Positions 37,228 through 47,019 of a DNA stretch of 64,000 bases are shown here, one piece after another. The first letter of the stretch is position 1, and each line of letters opens with the position of its first letter. The notes below the pieces were generated by a model that made no database searches, was not told where the DNA came from, and saw only the letters and a program-made list of their open reading frames with translations. Position numbers and translations under genes: made by a program. The stretch lies in assembly GCA_016718655.1 (NCBI GenBank), contig JADKCV010000003.1, positions 1 to 64,000 of the forward strand. The letters are read 5' to 3'. The stretch is from Flavobacteriales bacterium (GTDB lineage: Bacteria; Bacteroidota; Bacteroidia; Flavobacteriales_F; PHOS-HE28).

Positions 37228-37575
37228 TCAAAGCAGGATGATCAATACCAGGATGATGATGACGATCCCAGCAGTGGAGATGTAGATCACACGTCCATTC
37301 CTGTCGTACTCCTTCATCTCACCCTTCAACATCCTCCATTCGTTGCGCAACTGAGCTCGTTGAGCAGGTTCCATTGAGGTGCGATCGATAGCAATGATCG
37401 ACTCCAACCGATACTTGATCTCAAGTACGCGCTGTTGTTCCACAAAGGTCAGCGCAGAAAAATGCTCATCATTGATCCTGACCTCCCGTTTGGGCGGCTC
37501 GGCTGCGTGACTCGCCATGCTCATGAAGAAAGCACCGGCCACTAAGAGTCCTTTTATGCTGGCGTTCGATAGCAT
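37228..37575 (-). CDS. Hypothetical exported protein with C-terminal membrane helix
   Basis: The 115-residue protein begins with a signal-like segment (SIKGLLVAGAFFMSMASHAAEP). A charged helical middle (FVEQQRVLEIKYRLESIIAIDR, AQLRNEWRMLKGEMKEYDRNG) is followed by a C-terminal membrane helix (VIYISTAGIVIIILVLIILL). So both ends are in or near a membrane with a coiled-coil middle in the periplasm. Unknown family. It lies 28 bases downstream of the outer-membrane barrel gene on the same strand and is likely co-transcribed. Confidence 0.68.
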   Translation of the reverse strand: MLSNASIKGLLVAGAFFMSMASHAAEPPKREVRINDEHFSALTFVEQQRVLEIKYRLESIIAIDRTSMEPAQRAQLRNEWRMLKGEMKEYDRNGRVIYISTAGIVIIILVLIILL

Positions 37576-37603
37576 GGTGATGGTATCAGGATAGGTGTTG
37601 GTA

Positions 37604-38227
37604 TCACTTCTTCAGCAGGAATCGGAAACCCGCCGCCACGTATGCGTTGTTCACCTTGGGGTTGGTGTTCACACCATCTCCTTTGAACACATTGCTCATG
37701 CCCACGTCATAGCCTGCATCCAGAAAGATGAACTTGTACTCCAATCCTGCACCGAAACCCAAATACCATTGGGTGGAGCGGGTCGTAAGGCTCAGGGTGT
37801 TGTCATCCTGATCCGTACTGAGTCCGATCAACGCGGAAGGCCCACCAACGATATACATGTTGAAATCGCGCTCCGTTCCGGGATCGATCAACCGGATACC
37901 CCCAAGGATGGGGATCTTGATGCCCTTGCTGGTATAGCGATTCTCGGTTGTTATTCCATTGGGTACTCCATCCTGACCAACGCCGACAGTGGTGTAGTTC
38001 AGGTTCCGGAACTGCATGTGGATACCGGGCTTGAGGAAGAAGCGGTTGCCAAGCAATACGTCGACCCCGAACTGATACCCAGCGCGTCCCTGCCAATTCT
38101 CCGTACCGGACTTATCGACGATACTACCGGAGTACCCACCTCCCAATCGGAGCTCTTGGGCCTGGACAGAGGAGAGCGCCACACTACCGAGTACTGCGAT
38201 GGACAATAGGGAACTGAGCTTTTTCAT
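37604..38227 (-). CDS. Outer-membrane beta-barrel protein (porin-like)
   Basis: The start at 38227 gives a signal peptide (MKKLSSLLSIAVLGSVALSSVQAQ). The 207-residue precursor has alternating strands typical of the 8-stranded outer-membrane barrel family of Bacteroidota (LRLGGGYSGSI, YQFGVDVLLGNRFFLKPGIHMQF, IKIPILGGIRL, YLGFGAGLEYKFIFLDAGYDVG) and ends in AAGFRFLLKK. An upstream ATG pair (MIMKK) offers an equal start. Function unknown. Confidence 0.85.
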   Translation of the reverse strand: MKKLSSLLSIAVLGSVALSSVQAQELRLGGGYSGSIVDKSGTENWQGRAGYQFGVDVLLGNRFFLKPGIHMQFRNLNYTTVGVGQDGVPNGITTENRYTSKGIKIPILGGIRLIDPGTERDFNMYIVGGPSALIGLSTDQDDNTLSLTTRSTQWYLGFGAGLEYKFIFLDAGYDVGMSNVFKGDGVNTNPKVNNAYVAAGFRFLLKK

Positions 38228-38849
38228 GATCAAAGGGTTTGAGGGGCGGAATAATTACTTCCGCTATTCCGGATGTTCAATATCCGACCCACTCGTCGCT
38301 GCCCACGTCTGGAATTGACCCGCATCGGTCATGAACCAGGCAGAACCCCATTGGGCAGTGGCTTTCGAGGATCCCATCTGAAACATTCCGACCACAGAAG
38401 TAGGGCTCCGACCAATGCCCACGGAAGGAGGAACGGGGACCATCCTACCCAACCATGTGCATGGGATACCCCATTGCGTGATCCCGAGTGAAGCCCTGAG
38501 CGCTTGATAGGGACCATTACCGAGCGCTCTTGAGAAAAGCACACACAGAACCCGAATAGCACAAGCCAGCTCTCCTCATCACTTTTTCACTCGACGGCTC
38601 ACTACACTCCAGCGTATACTCCCAATGGGCCACTCCGGGCAAATAGTTCCACATTGATCGGGGAATGATCTCCACATTGTGCTACCTTCACGGTATACGC
38701 GTACCGCTTTCACAGCGGAATACCTCTACTACCTGCCCGGGGCATGGGATGTGCTTCCTTGCTTGTGTGACCTGGCAGTACGTGACTTGCCCTCGTATCT
38801 GACAAAACGGAAAAGCAAACACAACGGACATGACATTGGTGAATGGAAC
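38228..38849 (+). other. Divergent intergenic region of about 620 bases
   Basis: Between the outer-membrane gene (minus) and the receiver gene (plus). A TACCTTCA element at 38683-38690 may belong to the receiver operon but is about 160 bases upstream. No open frame with protein character and no sigma-54 promoter were found. Confidence 0.45.
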
Positions 38850-39206
38850 ATGAAACACGCACTGTTGATCGATGATGAACCGGAGATCTGCTTGTTGTTG
38901 AGCAACATGTTGCGTCGCGCCGGTGCGGAATGTGTACTCGCTCACAGTGTGAAAGAGGGACGGGATGCATTGACGAAGAGCCATTTCGACGTGGTCTTCC
39001 TTGATGTCCATCTCCCTGATGGACTGGGTTATGAGCTGGTCCCGTTCATCAAATCCATTTCACCCGGTACCCGTGCCATAGCGATCAGTGCCTTGGATAC
39101 CGAAGGTCCCCGAGCCCTGGATGCGGGTGCCGACCTGTTCATACCGAAGCCTTTCGACGGGGCCACCATATTATCGTCCATCCGCGACCTGGATCTCCGG
39201 GTCTGA
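38850..39206 (+). CDS. Stand-alone response-regulator receiver
   Basis: This 118-residue protein is one receiver domain: acidic IDDEPEI, phosphoacceptor D52 (VFLDVHLPDGLGYEL), Ser/Thr in AIAISAL and Lys in FIPKPFDG. The ATG at 38850 is chosen because the domain begins at once. It has no output domain, so it may act as a phosphate relay or sink with the neighbouring kinase at 40692. It is 13 bases upstream of the NtrC-type regulator and clearly in its operon. Confidence 0.93.
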   Translation: MKHALLIDDEPEICLLLSNMLRRAGAECVLAHSVKEGRDALTKSHFDVVFLDVHLPDGLGYELVPFIKSISPGTRAIAISALDTEGPRALDAGADLFIPKPFDGATILSSIRDLDLRV

Positions 39207-39219
39207 ATACCGCATACCC

Positions 39220-40614
39220 ATGGCACACGCACACATACTAGTTGTGGATGATGATCAGGATATCTGTCATCTCCTCTCGCGGTTCCTCACAAAGAGCGGC
39301 TATGCCGTAGCCACCGCTGGTCGCGGTTCCGTTGCACGTGAACTGCTCGCCGGGCGTCATTTCGATCTGGTCCTCTGCGATCATCGATTGCCGGATACGG
39401 ACGCGCTGAAGATGCTGCAACATATCCGCAGTACGTCTCCCACCACACAGGTCATCATCATCACAGGATACTCCGATGTCCGCATCGCCGTGGAGCTCAT
39501 GCGCCAAGGGGCATTCGATTATATCGGCAAGCCGCTCTATCCGGATGAACTGTTGATGCGCGTGCAGGATGCACTTGCCGGTGATGGAACAAATGAGGAG
39601 CGTCAGGTCGGTGACCGCACAAAAGGCGCGGTACGCAAACAGGAAGGTCCTGTTTTCATCGAGGGCACGGGGCCTTCTTCCAGGACGATCAGCAAGCACA
39701 TTGCCTTGGTGGCACCGACCGATATGTCCGTATTGCTCACTGGTGAGACCGGAACCGGCAAGGAGTACGTGGCCAAACGCATCCACCAACATAGCAAGCG
39801 ATCCGAAGGCCCTTTCGTTGCATTGGATTGCGGTGCGTTGCCCAAGGAGATCGCCGGTAGCGAGCTCTTCGGCCATACGAAAGGATCGTTCACCGGAGCG
39901 GTCACTGACAGGGTTGGAAGTTTCGAACAAGCCCAAGGCGGCACGTTGTTCCTGGACGAGATCGGGAACCTCACCTACGACAACCAGCTGAAACTACTGC
40001 GTGTACTACAGGAGCGGAAGATCAGGCGGATCGGCGGAAGCAAGGATATCGATGTGGACGTCCGGATCCTTGTGGCTACCAACGAGGATCTTGGCAGAGC
40101 CGTAGCCGAGGGTCGCTTCCGAGAGGACCTGCTACATCGCGTGCAGGAGTTCAGTATTCATCTGCTCCCGTTGCGCGAGCGAAAGGAGGACATCCCGTTG
40201 TTCGCCCAACACTTCGTGGAGCTTGCCAACATCCGCCTCGATCGACAAGTCACCGGGTTCGAGGACGTGGCCATGCAACAAATGGTCGAACATGTTTGGA
40301 GCGGCAATCTACGTGAGCTTGGTAACGTGGTGAAGCGAGCGGTTCTGCTAAGCACGGGTCCTCTCATCAATTCGGAATGCCTACCGGCTAGTGTATTGTC
40401 AGGCTCGATGCCGATCGCTCGTTCCTCCAGTCCGATCGAACCCGGCTCTCGGACGGGTGAGGGTCTTCGAGGAGTTGCGCATCAGGCGGAGCGTGACGCC
40501 ATTCTGAACGCGCTTGAAAGGAACGGCTTCAACAAGTCCCGGACCGCTGAACAATTGAACATCGACCGCAAGACGTTGTACAATAAGCTAAGGGCATTCG
40601 GGCTTACGGTTTAG
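39220..40614 (+). CDS. NtrC-family sigma-54-dependent response regulator
   Basis: The 464-residue protein has a receiver (D54 in LCDHRLPD), a sigma-54 AAA+ domain with Walker A GETGTGKE (175-182), the sigma-54 contact loop GSFTGA (222-227, variant of GAFTGA), Walker B GTLFLDEIG, and R-finger region FREDLLHRVQEFSIHLLPLRER. The C-terminus is a Fis-type HTH (ILNALERNGFNKSRTAEQLNIDRKTLYNKLRAFGL). It activates sigma-54 promoters when phosphorylated. No sigma-54 promoter was recognised nearby, so its targets are probably elsewhere. It is in a three-gene signalling operon. Confidence 0.96.
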   Translation: MAHAHILVVDDDQDICHLLSRFLTKSGYAVATAGRGSVARELLAGRHFDLVLCDHRLPDTDALKMLQHIRSTSPTTQVIIITGYSDVRIAVELMRQGAFDYIGKPLYPDELLMRVQDALAGDGTNEERQVGDRTKGAVRKQEGPVFIEGTGPSSRTISKHIALVAPTDMSVLLTGETGTGKEYVAKRIHQHSKRSEGPFVALDCGALPKEIAGSELFGHTKGSFTGAVTDRVGSFEQAQGGTLFLDEIGNLTYDNQLKLLRVLQERKIRRIGGSKDIDVDVRILVATNEDLGRAVAEGRFREDLLHRVQEFSIHLLPLRERKEDIPLFAQHFVELANIRLDRQVTGFEDVAMQQMVEHVWSGNLRELGNVVKRAVLLSTGPLINSECLPASVLSGSMPIARSSSPIEPGSRTGEGLRGVAHQAERDAILNALERNGFNKSRTAEQLNIDRKTLYNKLRAFGLTV

Positions 40615-40691
40615 CACCGGCATCGGTCGGCGCTCTTATGGAACTGCTCGCCAGCCTGGCCTAGGGACGGAAAACATCAACCTCATCGCCC

Positions 40692-42469
40692 ATGCCCATG
40701 CGCATCTATTCCAGGGAACGCGATGAACGAAGGGTCATCATCATCCTGTACTTCGGTGCATTGGTGATCATGTCATTCCTGTTGTATACAACGTATGTGA
40801 GCTTGCAGCGCTCCACTGAGACCACCCGTCAGGTCCGGCGCTTCAACATGGCCTTGGTCGAATTGGGTGATCTGTTCGTGCGCCTTTCCGAAGAAGAAAG
40901 TGCCGCCTATCGTTCACTTCTTTCAGGCGACACGATGACCGTTCATGCCTTGACCCTGGACCCGCAACGGGTCAGCGCTCACCGTATCGGATTGGACGAT
41001 CTGTTGTCGGAAGCATCGTGGCGCCCACAACTCAACGTATTGTACCACAGTGAGGACCGTGTGCGACAATGCCTTTCGGACCTGCTCGAAGTGCAACGCG
41101 GAAGCAATGGGAGCACGGACGAGCTCACAACCGCATTGGTCCGCGTTCAGACGGCCATGGAAAGTTTCAAGACCAACCATGGTAACGTGGCAAGTACCAT
41201 TCGCGGTTCTCGCCGTCCGATGGTGGATGAACAGAAGGACCAAGGTTCCGGTACACCCGTCATGCTCGTCCTCTATGCTACACTGACGTTGGCTGCGACA
41301 GGCTTGCTCTTCTGGCGGGTGTCTCATGCATTGTCGAACACGGAGCGCGCCAAACGCGACCTGCACCTGAAGGTCAACGAATTGGACTCCGAGGTGGTGA
41401 GTAGAGCTTCGGTACAAAAGACGCTGCAGCGGGTGCTTGATACTTCGCCCAATGGCATCATGACCTATCGCGCCCTGCGCGACGATCAGGGTCGGATCAT
41501 GGACCTTACCGTCCTGTCCTCCAATCGACAAGCCAACGAAATGGTGGGACGTGATGATCTCATCGGTCAGCGCATGAGGCAGGAGCTTCCTCAATGCTGG
41601 GCCTCGGAACTTTTCGACGACTATGTGGAGGTGATCGAGTCAGGCAACCCGTTCCAGAAGGAGGTTCCTGCAAAGAGCACCGGGCCTACCAATTGGTTCT
41701 CCGTCCATGCCGTCAGGTTGGGTGATGGGTTCATGGTCACTTTGGCGGACATCACCGAACAACGCCGAGCACAAGAGGTGAATTCAGAGGCCGAGCGGAT
41801 CGCGCTCACGGGCCAGATCACCCGTACCGTGGCCCACGAAGTGCGCAACCCCCTCACGAATATCCAGCTCGCCACCGAGCAATTGCACGAAGAAGTAGTG
41901 GATCGAGAAGATCTATTGCGGATGTATTTCGAGATCATCGATCGGAACGTGAAGCGTATCGCAGGGTTGGTGAACGGCATGCTCGAATCAAGTCGAAAAA
42001 GGCAATTGACCTCGTGCCCTGTCGCTTGGAAGAAGTCGTTCACCTCGCCATGAAACAGGTCAAGGACCGCATGGAGCTGAAGCGTATCGAAGGCGTTCTG
42101 AAAATAGCGGACCACCTCCCTGAAGTAATGGCCGACCCTGACCTGTTGAACCTAGCGATCTCCAACATCACCGTGAACGCGGTGGAGTCCATGGGCGACG
42201 ATGGAGGGGTGTTGTGCATGATGGCTCATAGGGTAGGTGAAGAGGTCCTACTGGAGATCAGTGACACCGGGAAGGGCATTCCGAAGGAACAGCTTGGCAG
42301 ATTGTTCGAGCCCTTTTACACGGCGCGACCAGGTGGCCTGGGTTTGGGCCTTACAACAACCCGCAGCATTCTCAACGGCCACCACATCAAACTGGAAGTG
42401 AATAGCACCGAGGGTGAAGGCACCACATTCACCTTGCGATTCCCAAGGACGGTATTTGCCATGCGGTGA
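40692..42469 (+). CDS. Membrane sensor histidine kinase, frameshifted before the ATPase domain
   Basis: Two membrane segments (15-35 and about 190-208) enclose a helical periplasmic sensor of about 150 residues with a CHASE3-like look. A PAS-like domain covers about 243-360 and HisKA has H382 (TVAHEVRNPLTN). The frame ends at 42053, whereas the rest of the kinase, including N-box AISNITVNAVES, G-boxes EISDTGKGIP and GGLGLGLTTTRSI, is in the next frame to 42469. One missing A in the A5 run at 41996-42000 would restore LESSRKKAIDLVPCRLEE and a 592-residue protein. It follows the NtrC-type gene by 77 bases and is its probable partner kinase. Confidence 0.9.
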
Positions 42470-42542
42470 TGCGTAGTGGGATCGCTCCGTTGGATAGCAG
42501 ATCGACCAGGCCCTATGCCTGAGATGCATGAGCGGGCAACGC

Positions 42543-45401
42543 TCACTCCGCCACCACCCGGGCCGTGGCCAGCACCGTCGTGCCATGCATCATCCGCAGC
42601 AGGTAGATACCCGAGGCCAACCCGTCCCGGTCGACGTTCACTGTGCTAGCACTCCCCGTTGACCGGCTCAGGACGACACGCCCGTTCACATCCACGAGCT
42701 CGAGGTGGTCATGGGTGCCTGGATAACGGACCTGCAACTGGGCATTGAAAGGGTTCGGAGCGATCTGCATCTCCGATGCTTCTTCTTCGTGCAGGCCCGT
42801 GGAAAGGAACACATATGGGCCTGTTTCGTAGATGCATCCGGTGGTGTATCGGGTCAGAATGGCTGTGTAGCTGCCGGGTAGCTCCGGTATCCCTTCCCAT
42901 TCCACACTAAGCGGTTCACCGTTGAGATACCAGTCAACATAAAAGAGGTCCCAAGCCGAGGACGCCCAGGGTCCAAAATTTCCCGTGATGTTGAACAGCC
43001 CATCAACCAAGGTCAGTTCCAACGCGAAGGTATCCGCACAGAATTGTACCGTGTTCAATACGGTGTTCGTTACCACCGGTGGATTCAGATCGAAGTAGAT
43101 CCCCGCCGTGTTCTGGATGATCGAACCCACAGCAAGGTCTTGAAGGGGCCGAATACGAAAGCGCACATAGCCGTGGCTGGCCTGCTCGTTCGTGCCACTA
43201 TCGGGAAGCAGGATATTGTCGAAATGGAAAGCGGCCAGACCGCCACTGGTGAGGGTCATCTGTGTCAACGTATGTGAGGTGGCTAGCACCTCCAACGTGC
43301 CGCGCTGCAGCAGGGGGCTTAGCTGATCCCGGATCACCACGGCGAAGGCCGTATCGTTGCCGGTGTTCTGGAAGCGCACCGTGTAGGTCAGCCAATCGGT
43401 ATCCGGTGGTATGTGGCCTGCCGGACCGTCACCAGCGGGCTCCACACCCTTGTCATTGGGGTCGTAGGAGCAGATGATCGTGCTGCTCCATGCGTTCTCG
43501 GTCAGGCCTATGAGCCCTCCACCATCCGGCACTTGGTAGCAGCGCACATTTCCCTGCAGTTCCAAACCGATGGAGTTGAAGTCAGGCATGAGCACCTGTA
43601 GTGTGATGGACGCCTGCTGGAACAGCGGTAGATCGTCGATGTGCCAGTAGATGGTGTCACCGGCGATGCTGTCGGGTGCAGGAACTGAGCTCACGAACGT
43701 TATGAGCGGGTCCATGGTAAGCGCGACCACCAAATCAGGTGCAGTAGTGCCTTGGTTCAGCACGTTGATGGTCTGCGGGATGAGCATCGAACAGCGCGTT
43801 GGCGCGGAGGTCAGTGCGCACTGTACGATCGCGGTGTCCAGCAGTGCGTACAGACCGAAGTCGATCCCGGTAATGGTGGTGTCCTCCTGCGTGATCTCCA
43901 CCACATGGCCGCCCGCTCCGGAGGAGAGGCCCCAGATCGCTTCGTTATGCACCAGGGAAAGGGTGCGTGTGCCCGGGGTCAAATAGTCCACTTCATAGCC
44001 TTGAAGCGTGCTGTAGGCATAGGATTGATTTGGGGTCACCAGCACCGGCTGCCAGGCCAAGGCGGAATCCTCGGGGTCCTGGTTACCATTGAAGTTGAGG
44101 TCGTGGTAGACGGACCCCGACACACTGCCAAGAAATCCTGGTCCGCATTGTTCCGTCGACAAGGGGTAGTTCGGGATGAGAACCACAACACTGTTTACGC
44201 CAGATCCCAGTATGGATGAAGGTCCAATGTTATAGGTCAGCAGCAATGTGTCAATAGAACTCGTCGCCAATTCGTAGGTGGATCCCGATACGGAGCAAGC
44301 ATCAAGGCGACCAGCCACATCGGTGGTGATCACAGCTACTCGGGGTTGCGCATCAAGCGTTTGTGCCACGATGCTGAGGCGTTCATCGGCGTGGCGATGG
44401 AGACCTTTCAGGCTGAAAGAGGACCCCGTTTCATTCCACTGTTCCAGCCAAGGGATGTTGCCCAGAAGGTCCACATGTCCCCACCAGATGACGCCTTCAG
44501 CAGTTGTTCCAGCCACAGTTACAAACCCGTTGGTCGAGGATTCAAGACCCGAAACAACGCCCAATTCCTCCGGTATCATCTTGGTCCATACCAGTTCACC
44601 GGTCGAGGTCAGGCGCATCAATTTGTCCGGCCATGCAAGGACCAATGACCCATCGCTTGTTTCTTGGATATCCAGCAGCCCATTTGCATCGAAGTAAAGG
44701 TGCCAGATGGAACCCAGGTCGTTCGTCAGGCGAGCAATATGATCCGTGCCGAAAGCAGCATAGGAGCCGTCTGTTAAGACCGCCATTCCGAGAATTCCAT
44801 CCGGCGGATAAAAATCGTCAAACTGTCGCGACGACAGGTGGGCATCAAACAATTGGTCTGAAGAAGGATCGTACATGCAGATATACCCGGGATTGTAGCT
44901 CAAGCTATTGTGTGTCCCATAGAGCAATACCGTTCCATTCTCCAGCGGTAGCACACCCTGCCATGCCTGTGACCTAATGGGTTGGTATTCCAGTTGGTCA
45001 TTGAGCACCTCTCCGTCGCCATCCAGTATTATGAAGTGCCGGGTTGCGCAGGTGACGCAGTCCCACTCCGTTGAGCCGGCTTGCCCGACCAGCATGATGT
45101 TTCCGTTCGGCAGACAGGCAAGACCCCTCACGAATGCAGGTTGATGAAAGATCAAAGGGTCTCCGATAAACTCCCAACCGATGTCCATTGACGAGGACCA
45201 GAGGACGTTTCCCGCAGGATCCAAGCGACACGCAAAATTCAGATCATCGTCGACCCCACCCCCCAAGACCACACCTCCATCATCCGCCAGTGCGGTGGAT
45301 CGGATGACGGTCCCCGGAGGCAAGGTGTGTGTGACCAGGAAGCTGGGCTGCGCCCAAACCTGCGCGGCAAGGAGCAATAAAGGGGCGACTATCACGCGCA
45401 T
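42543..45401 (-). CDS. Large T9SS type A cargo with propeller, SdrD-like and DUF7619-like domains
   Basis: The 952-residue precursor has a signal peptide (MRVIVAPLLLLAAQVWAQ). Residues about 20-390 are propeller-like repeats (CRLDPAGNVLWSSS). Residues about 430-520 show an SdrD B-like domain (GSVSGSVYHDLNFNGNQDPEDS). A DUF11-like region (LNQGTTAPDLVVALTMDP) and a DUF7619-type domain with CSYDPNDKGVEPAGD and LTYTVRFQNTGNDTAF follow. The C-terminus is a type A sorting domain (MQIAPNPFNAQLQVRYP...GIYLLRMMHG). It is probably secreted and surface-attached. It is convergent with the histidine kinase gene and apparently monocistronic. Confidence 0.92.
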   Translation of the reverse strand: MRVIVAPLLLLAAQVWAQPSFLVTHTLPPGTVIRSTALADDGGVVLGGGVDDDLNFACRLDPAGNVLWSSSMDIGWEFIGDPLIFHQPAFVRGLACLPNGNIMLVGQAGSTEWDCVTCATRHFIILDGDGEVLNDQLEYQPIRSQAWQGVLPLENGTVLLYGTHNSLSYNPGYICMYDPSSDQLFDAHLSSRQFDDFYPPDGILGMAVLTDGSYAAFGTDHIARLTNDLGSIWHLYFDANGLLDIQETSDGSLVLAWPDKLMRLTSTGELVWTKMIPEELGVVSGLESSTNGFVTVAGTTAEGVIWWGHVDLLGNIPWLEQWNETGSSFSLKGLHRHADERLSIVAQTLDAQPRVAVITTDVAGRLDACSVSGSTYELATSSIDTLLLTYNIGPSSILGSGVNSVVVLIPNYPLSTEQCGPGFLGSVSGSVYHDLNFNGNQDPEDSALAWQPVLVTPNQSYAYSTLQGYEVDYLTPGTRTLSLVHNEAIWGLSSGAGGHVVEITQEDTTITGIDFGLYALLDTAIVQCALTSAPTRCSMLIPQTINVLNQGTTAPDLVVALTMDPLITFVSSVPAPDSIAGDTIYWHIDDLPLFQQASITLQVLMPDFNSIGLELQGNVRCYQVPDGGGLIGLTENAWSSTIICSYDPNDKGVEPAGDGPAGHIPPDTDWLTYTVRFQNTGNDTAFAVVIRDQLSPLLQRGTLEVLATSHTLTQMTLTSGGLAAFHFDNILLPDSGTNEQASHGYVRFRIRPLQDLAVGSIIQNTAGIYFDLNPPVVTNTVLNTVQFCADTFALELTLVDGLFNITGNFGPWASSAWDLFYVDWYLNGEPLSVEWEGIPELPGSYTAILTRYTTGCIYETGPYVFLSTGLHEEEASEMQIAPNPFNAQLQVRYPGTHDHLELVDVNGRVVLSRSTGSASTVNVDRDGLASGIYLLRMMHGTTVLATARVVAE

Positions 45402-45521
45402 GTCCGAAGGGCTTCAGTTGGTGTGAAGCTAAGACGCAGCCTTTCCGAAAGGTTGCGGCAAGGAAAAAGCGCGTTCGGTGTTCCGGGATCCGGAAGAGAC
45501 TTCCCGTGGGCCTCGCCGTAT

Positions 45522-46028
45522 TCAGCTCCGCGGGATCACCCTACCCGGGTTGCCAACCACCACGCTGTTGGCGGCCACATCCTTGAAGACCACCGCACCA
45601 GCTCCGATGAGCACATCATTGCCGATGGTGATGGGCCCGATGATGACGGCATTGGCACCGATGTCCACCCGATCACCGAATATGGGGGCGCGGCTGTAGC
45701 TGCCGTCCCTCAGGCGCTTGTTCCCGATGGTGGTGCTGTTGCGTACGGTACAGTACGCGCCGAACACCGTGCCATCGTTGATGATCAAGGCTTGACCGTG
45801 ATCGATGCGAAAGCCCGGTCCGAGGTGTGTCTTCCACGGCAGCTCGATGCAGAGGAACCACTCCACCGTGATGCGGTACCACACGAAGTACCACACGAAT
45901 AGCAGGAATACCAGCTTGTTCTGCCGCAGCAGGTGTGCGATGCGAAAGAGCAACATCACCAACTTCCCCTTGGGGTTGGACCGGTTGGCCCGCCAGTCCT
46001 GGAAGATGTTCCATACGCTCGCCGTCAT
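45522..46028 (-). CDS. Left-handed beta-helix acyltransferase (serine acetyltransferase-like)
   Basis: This 168-residue protein has a helical N-terminal part (LVMLLFRIAHLLRQNKLVFLLFVWYFVWYRI) and hexapeptide repeats from about residue 70 (FGAYCTVRNSTTIG, IGANAVIIGPITIGNDVLIGAGAVV), ending in AANSVVVGNPGRVI. This fits serine O-acetyltransferase-like or sugar O-acetyltransferases of polysaccharide loci. Its ATG overlaps the glycosyltransferase stop (ATGA), so the sugar-acetyltransferase role is preferred. Confidence 0.9.
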   Translation of the reverse strand: MTASVWNIFQDWRANRSNPKGKLVMLLFRIAHLLRQNKLVFLLFVWYFVWYRITVEWFLCIELPWKTHLGPGFRIDHGQALIINDGTVFGAYCTVRNSTTIGNKRLRDGSYSRAPIFGDRVDIGANAVIIGPITIGNDVLIGAGAVVFKDVAANSVVVGNPGRVIPRS

Positions 46029-46888
46029 CGTTTTCCGCTGGTCAAAGGTGCTACGAACTGGTTGAATTGCAGCTTCAGGAACTGTGGCACATAGAGGGCG
46101 GTGCGGGTGAGCTGGCCGATGAAGGTGCCGAAGGTGCCCAGACCGAGGTCATTGCTTACGCGGCGGCCCTCGCTCAGGACACGCTTCAAGGGGATGGTCA
46201 TGCTGGCCCCTCCGGCGGTGAAATTGGACAGTACCACCGGCAAGTAGAGGAATTGCTTGGGATCGTGCAGCCACGCCGCCAAGGTCCACTTGTGATCACC
46301 GCTCACGCGTAGGGTGGCATCGAATGGCCTGCCCTGGTAATAGCTGCGTCGCACGAAGAAGGTGGGATGGTTCAGCACCATTTCCCAGTATTTCAACAGG
46401 AATCCGCTCTGACGGGCATGCTTCACCTTGCGGTGGCCGTTGGGGTAGTGTATCCAGATGTCGCCATGCACGATGTTGGTGGCCGGTCGATCCCTCACCG
46501 CTTCCACCACACGCGCCACGCTATCTGGTTCATACCAGTCGTCGGCATTGATCAGCGCGACCCAATCACCGGTGGCCAGCGCGACACCTTTGTTCATGGC
46601 ATCGTAGATCCCTTTGTCCTTGGCGCTCTGCCAGAGGTCCAAGCGGTCCTCATAGCGGCGGATGAGATCCAAGGTACCGTCCTTGCTTCCCCCGTCGACG
46701 AGGATGTACTCGATGTTGGTGTAGGTCTGTCCCAGCACGCTCTCGATGGTACGCTCAAGCGTGGCCGCGCCGTTGTAGACCACGGTGACGATGCTCACCA
46801 ATGGTCGGTCGGGAGTACCGGAGCGGAGCTCCCCCTGGGTGCGGCGTCCACCACGGAGCGGTTGTTCGGTGCTGTTCATCGGTGACAA
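46025..46888 (-). CDS. Glycosyltransferase family 2
   Basis: The 287-residue protein has a GT-A fold: VSIVTVVYNGAATLERTIESVL, LVDGGSKDGTLDLI, and the metal-binding DxD-type INADDWYEP. The acceptor side includes FLLKYWEMVLNHPTFFVRRSYY and SGDHKWTLAAWL. It is a cytoplasmic, possibly membrane-associated enzyme that adds a sugar from a nucleotide donor, perhaps for O-antigen or exopolysaccharide. A second ATG at 46879 is equally possible. It is co-translated with the acetyltransferase. Confidence 0.94.
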   Translation of the reverse strand: MSPMNSTEQPLRGGRRTQGELRSGTPDRPLVSIVTVVYNGAATLERTIESVLGQTYTNIEYILVDGGSKDGTLDLIRRYEDRLDLWQSAKDKGIYDAMNKGVALATGDWVALINADDWYEPDSVARVVEAVRDRPATNIVHGDIWIHYPNGHRKVKHARQSGFLLKYWEMVLNHPTFFVRRSYYQGRPFDATLRVSGDHKWTLAAWLHDPKQFLYLPVVLSNFTAGGASMTIPLKRVLSEGRRVSNDLGLGTFGTFIGQLTRTALYVPQFLKLQFNQFVAPLTSGKR

Positions 46889-46965
46889 GGTCCCTTTGTA
46901 CGGGAATGGGCCTGGAAAGGATCCCTGGTCAGGACAAAGGAACGAAGCGCCCCGTTCGAGAGGCT

Positions 46966-46990
46966 GTAACTTTCCATCCGCAGGCCCGTC
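46966..46990 (+). promoter_or_regulatory. ECF-type promoter of the sigma operon (GTAAC-N16-CGTC)
   Basis: GTAAC at 46966-46970 and CGTC at 46987-46990, spaced by 16 bases, end 29 bases before the ATG of the sigma gene. The two boxes match the usual ECF -35/-10 form and recur upstream of the next two transcription units of the locus. Autoregulation is inferred. Confidence 0.7.
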
Positions 46991-47019
46991 CCATCATCAA
47001 GGACAGCGGATCCCTCCCG

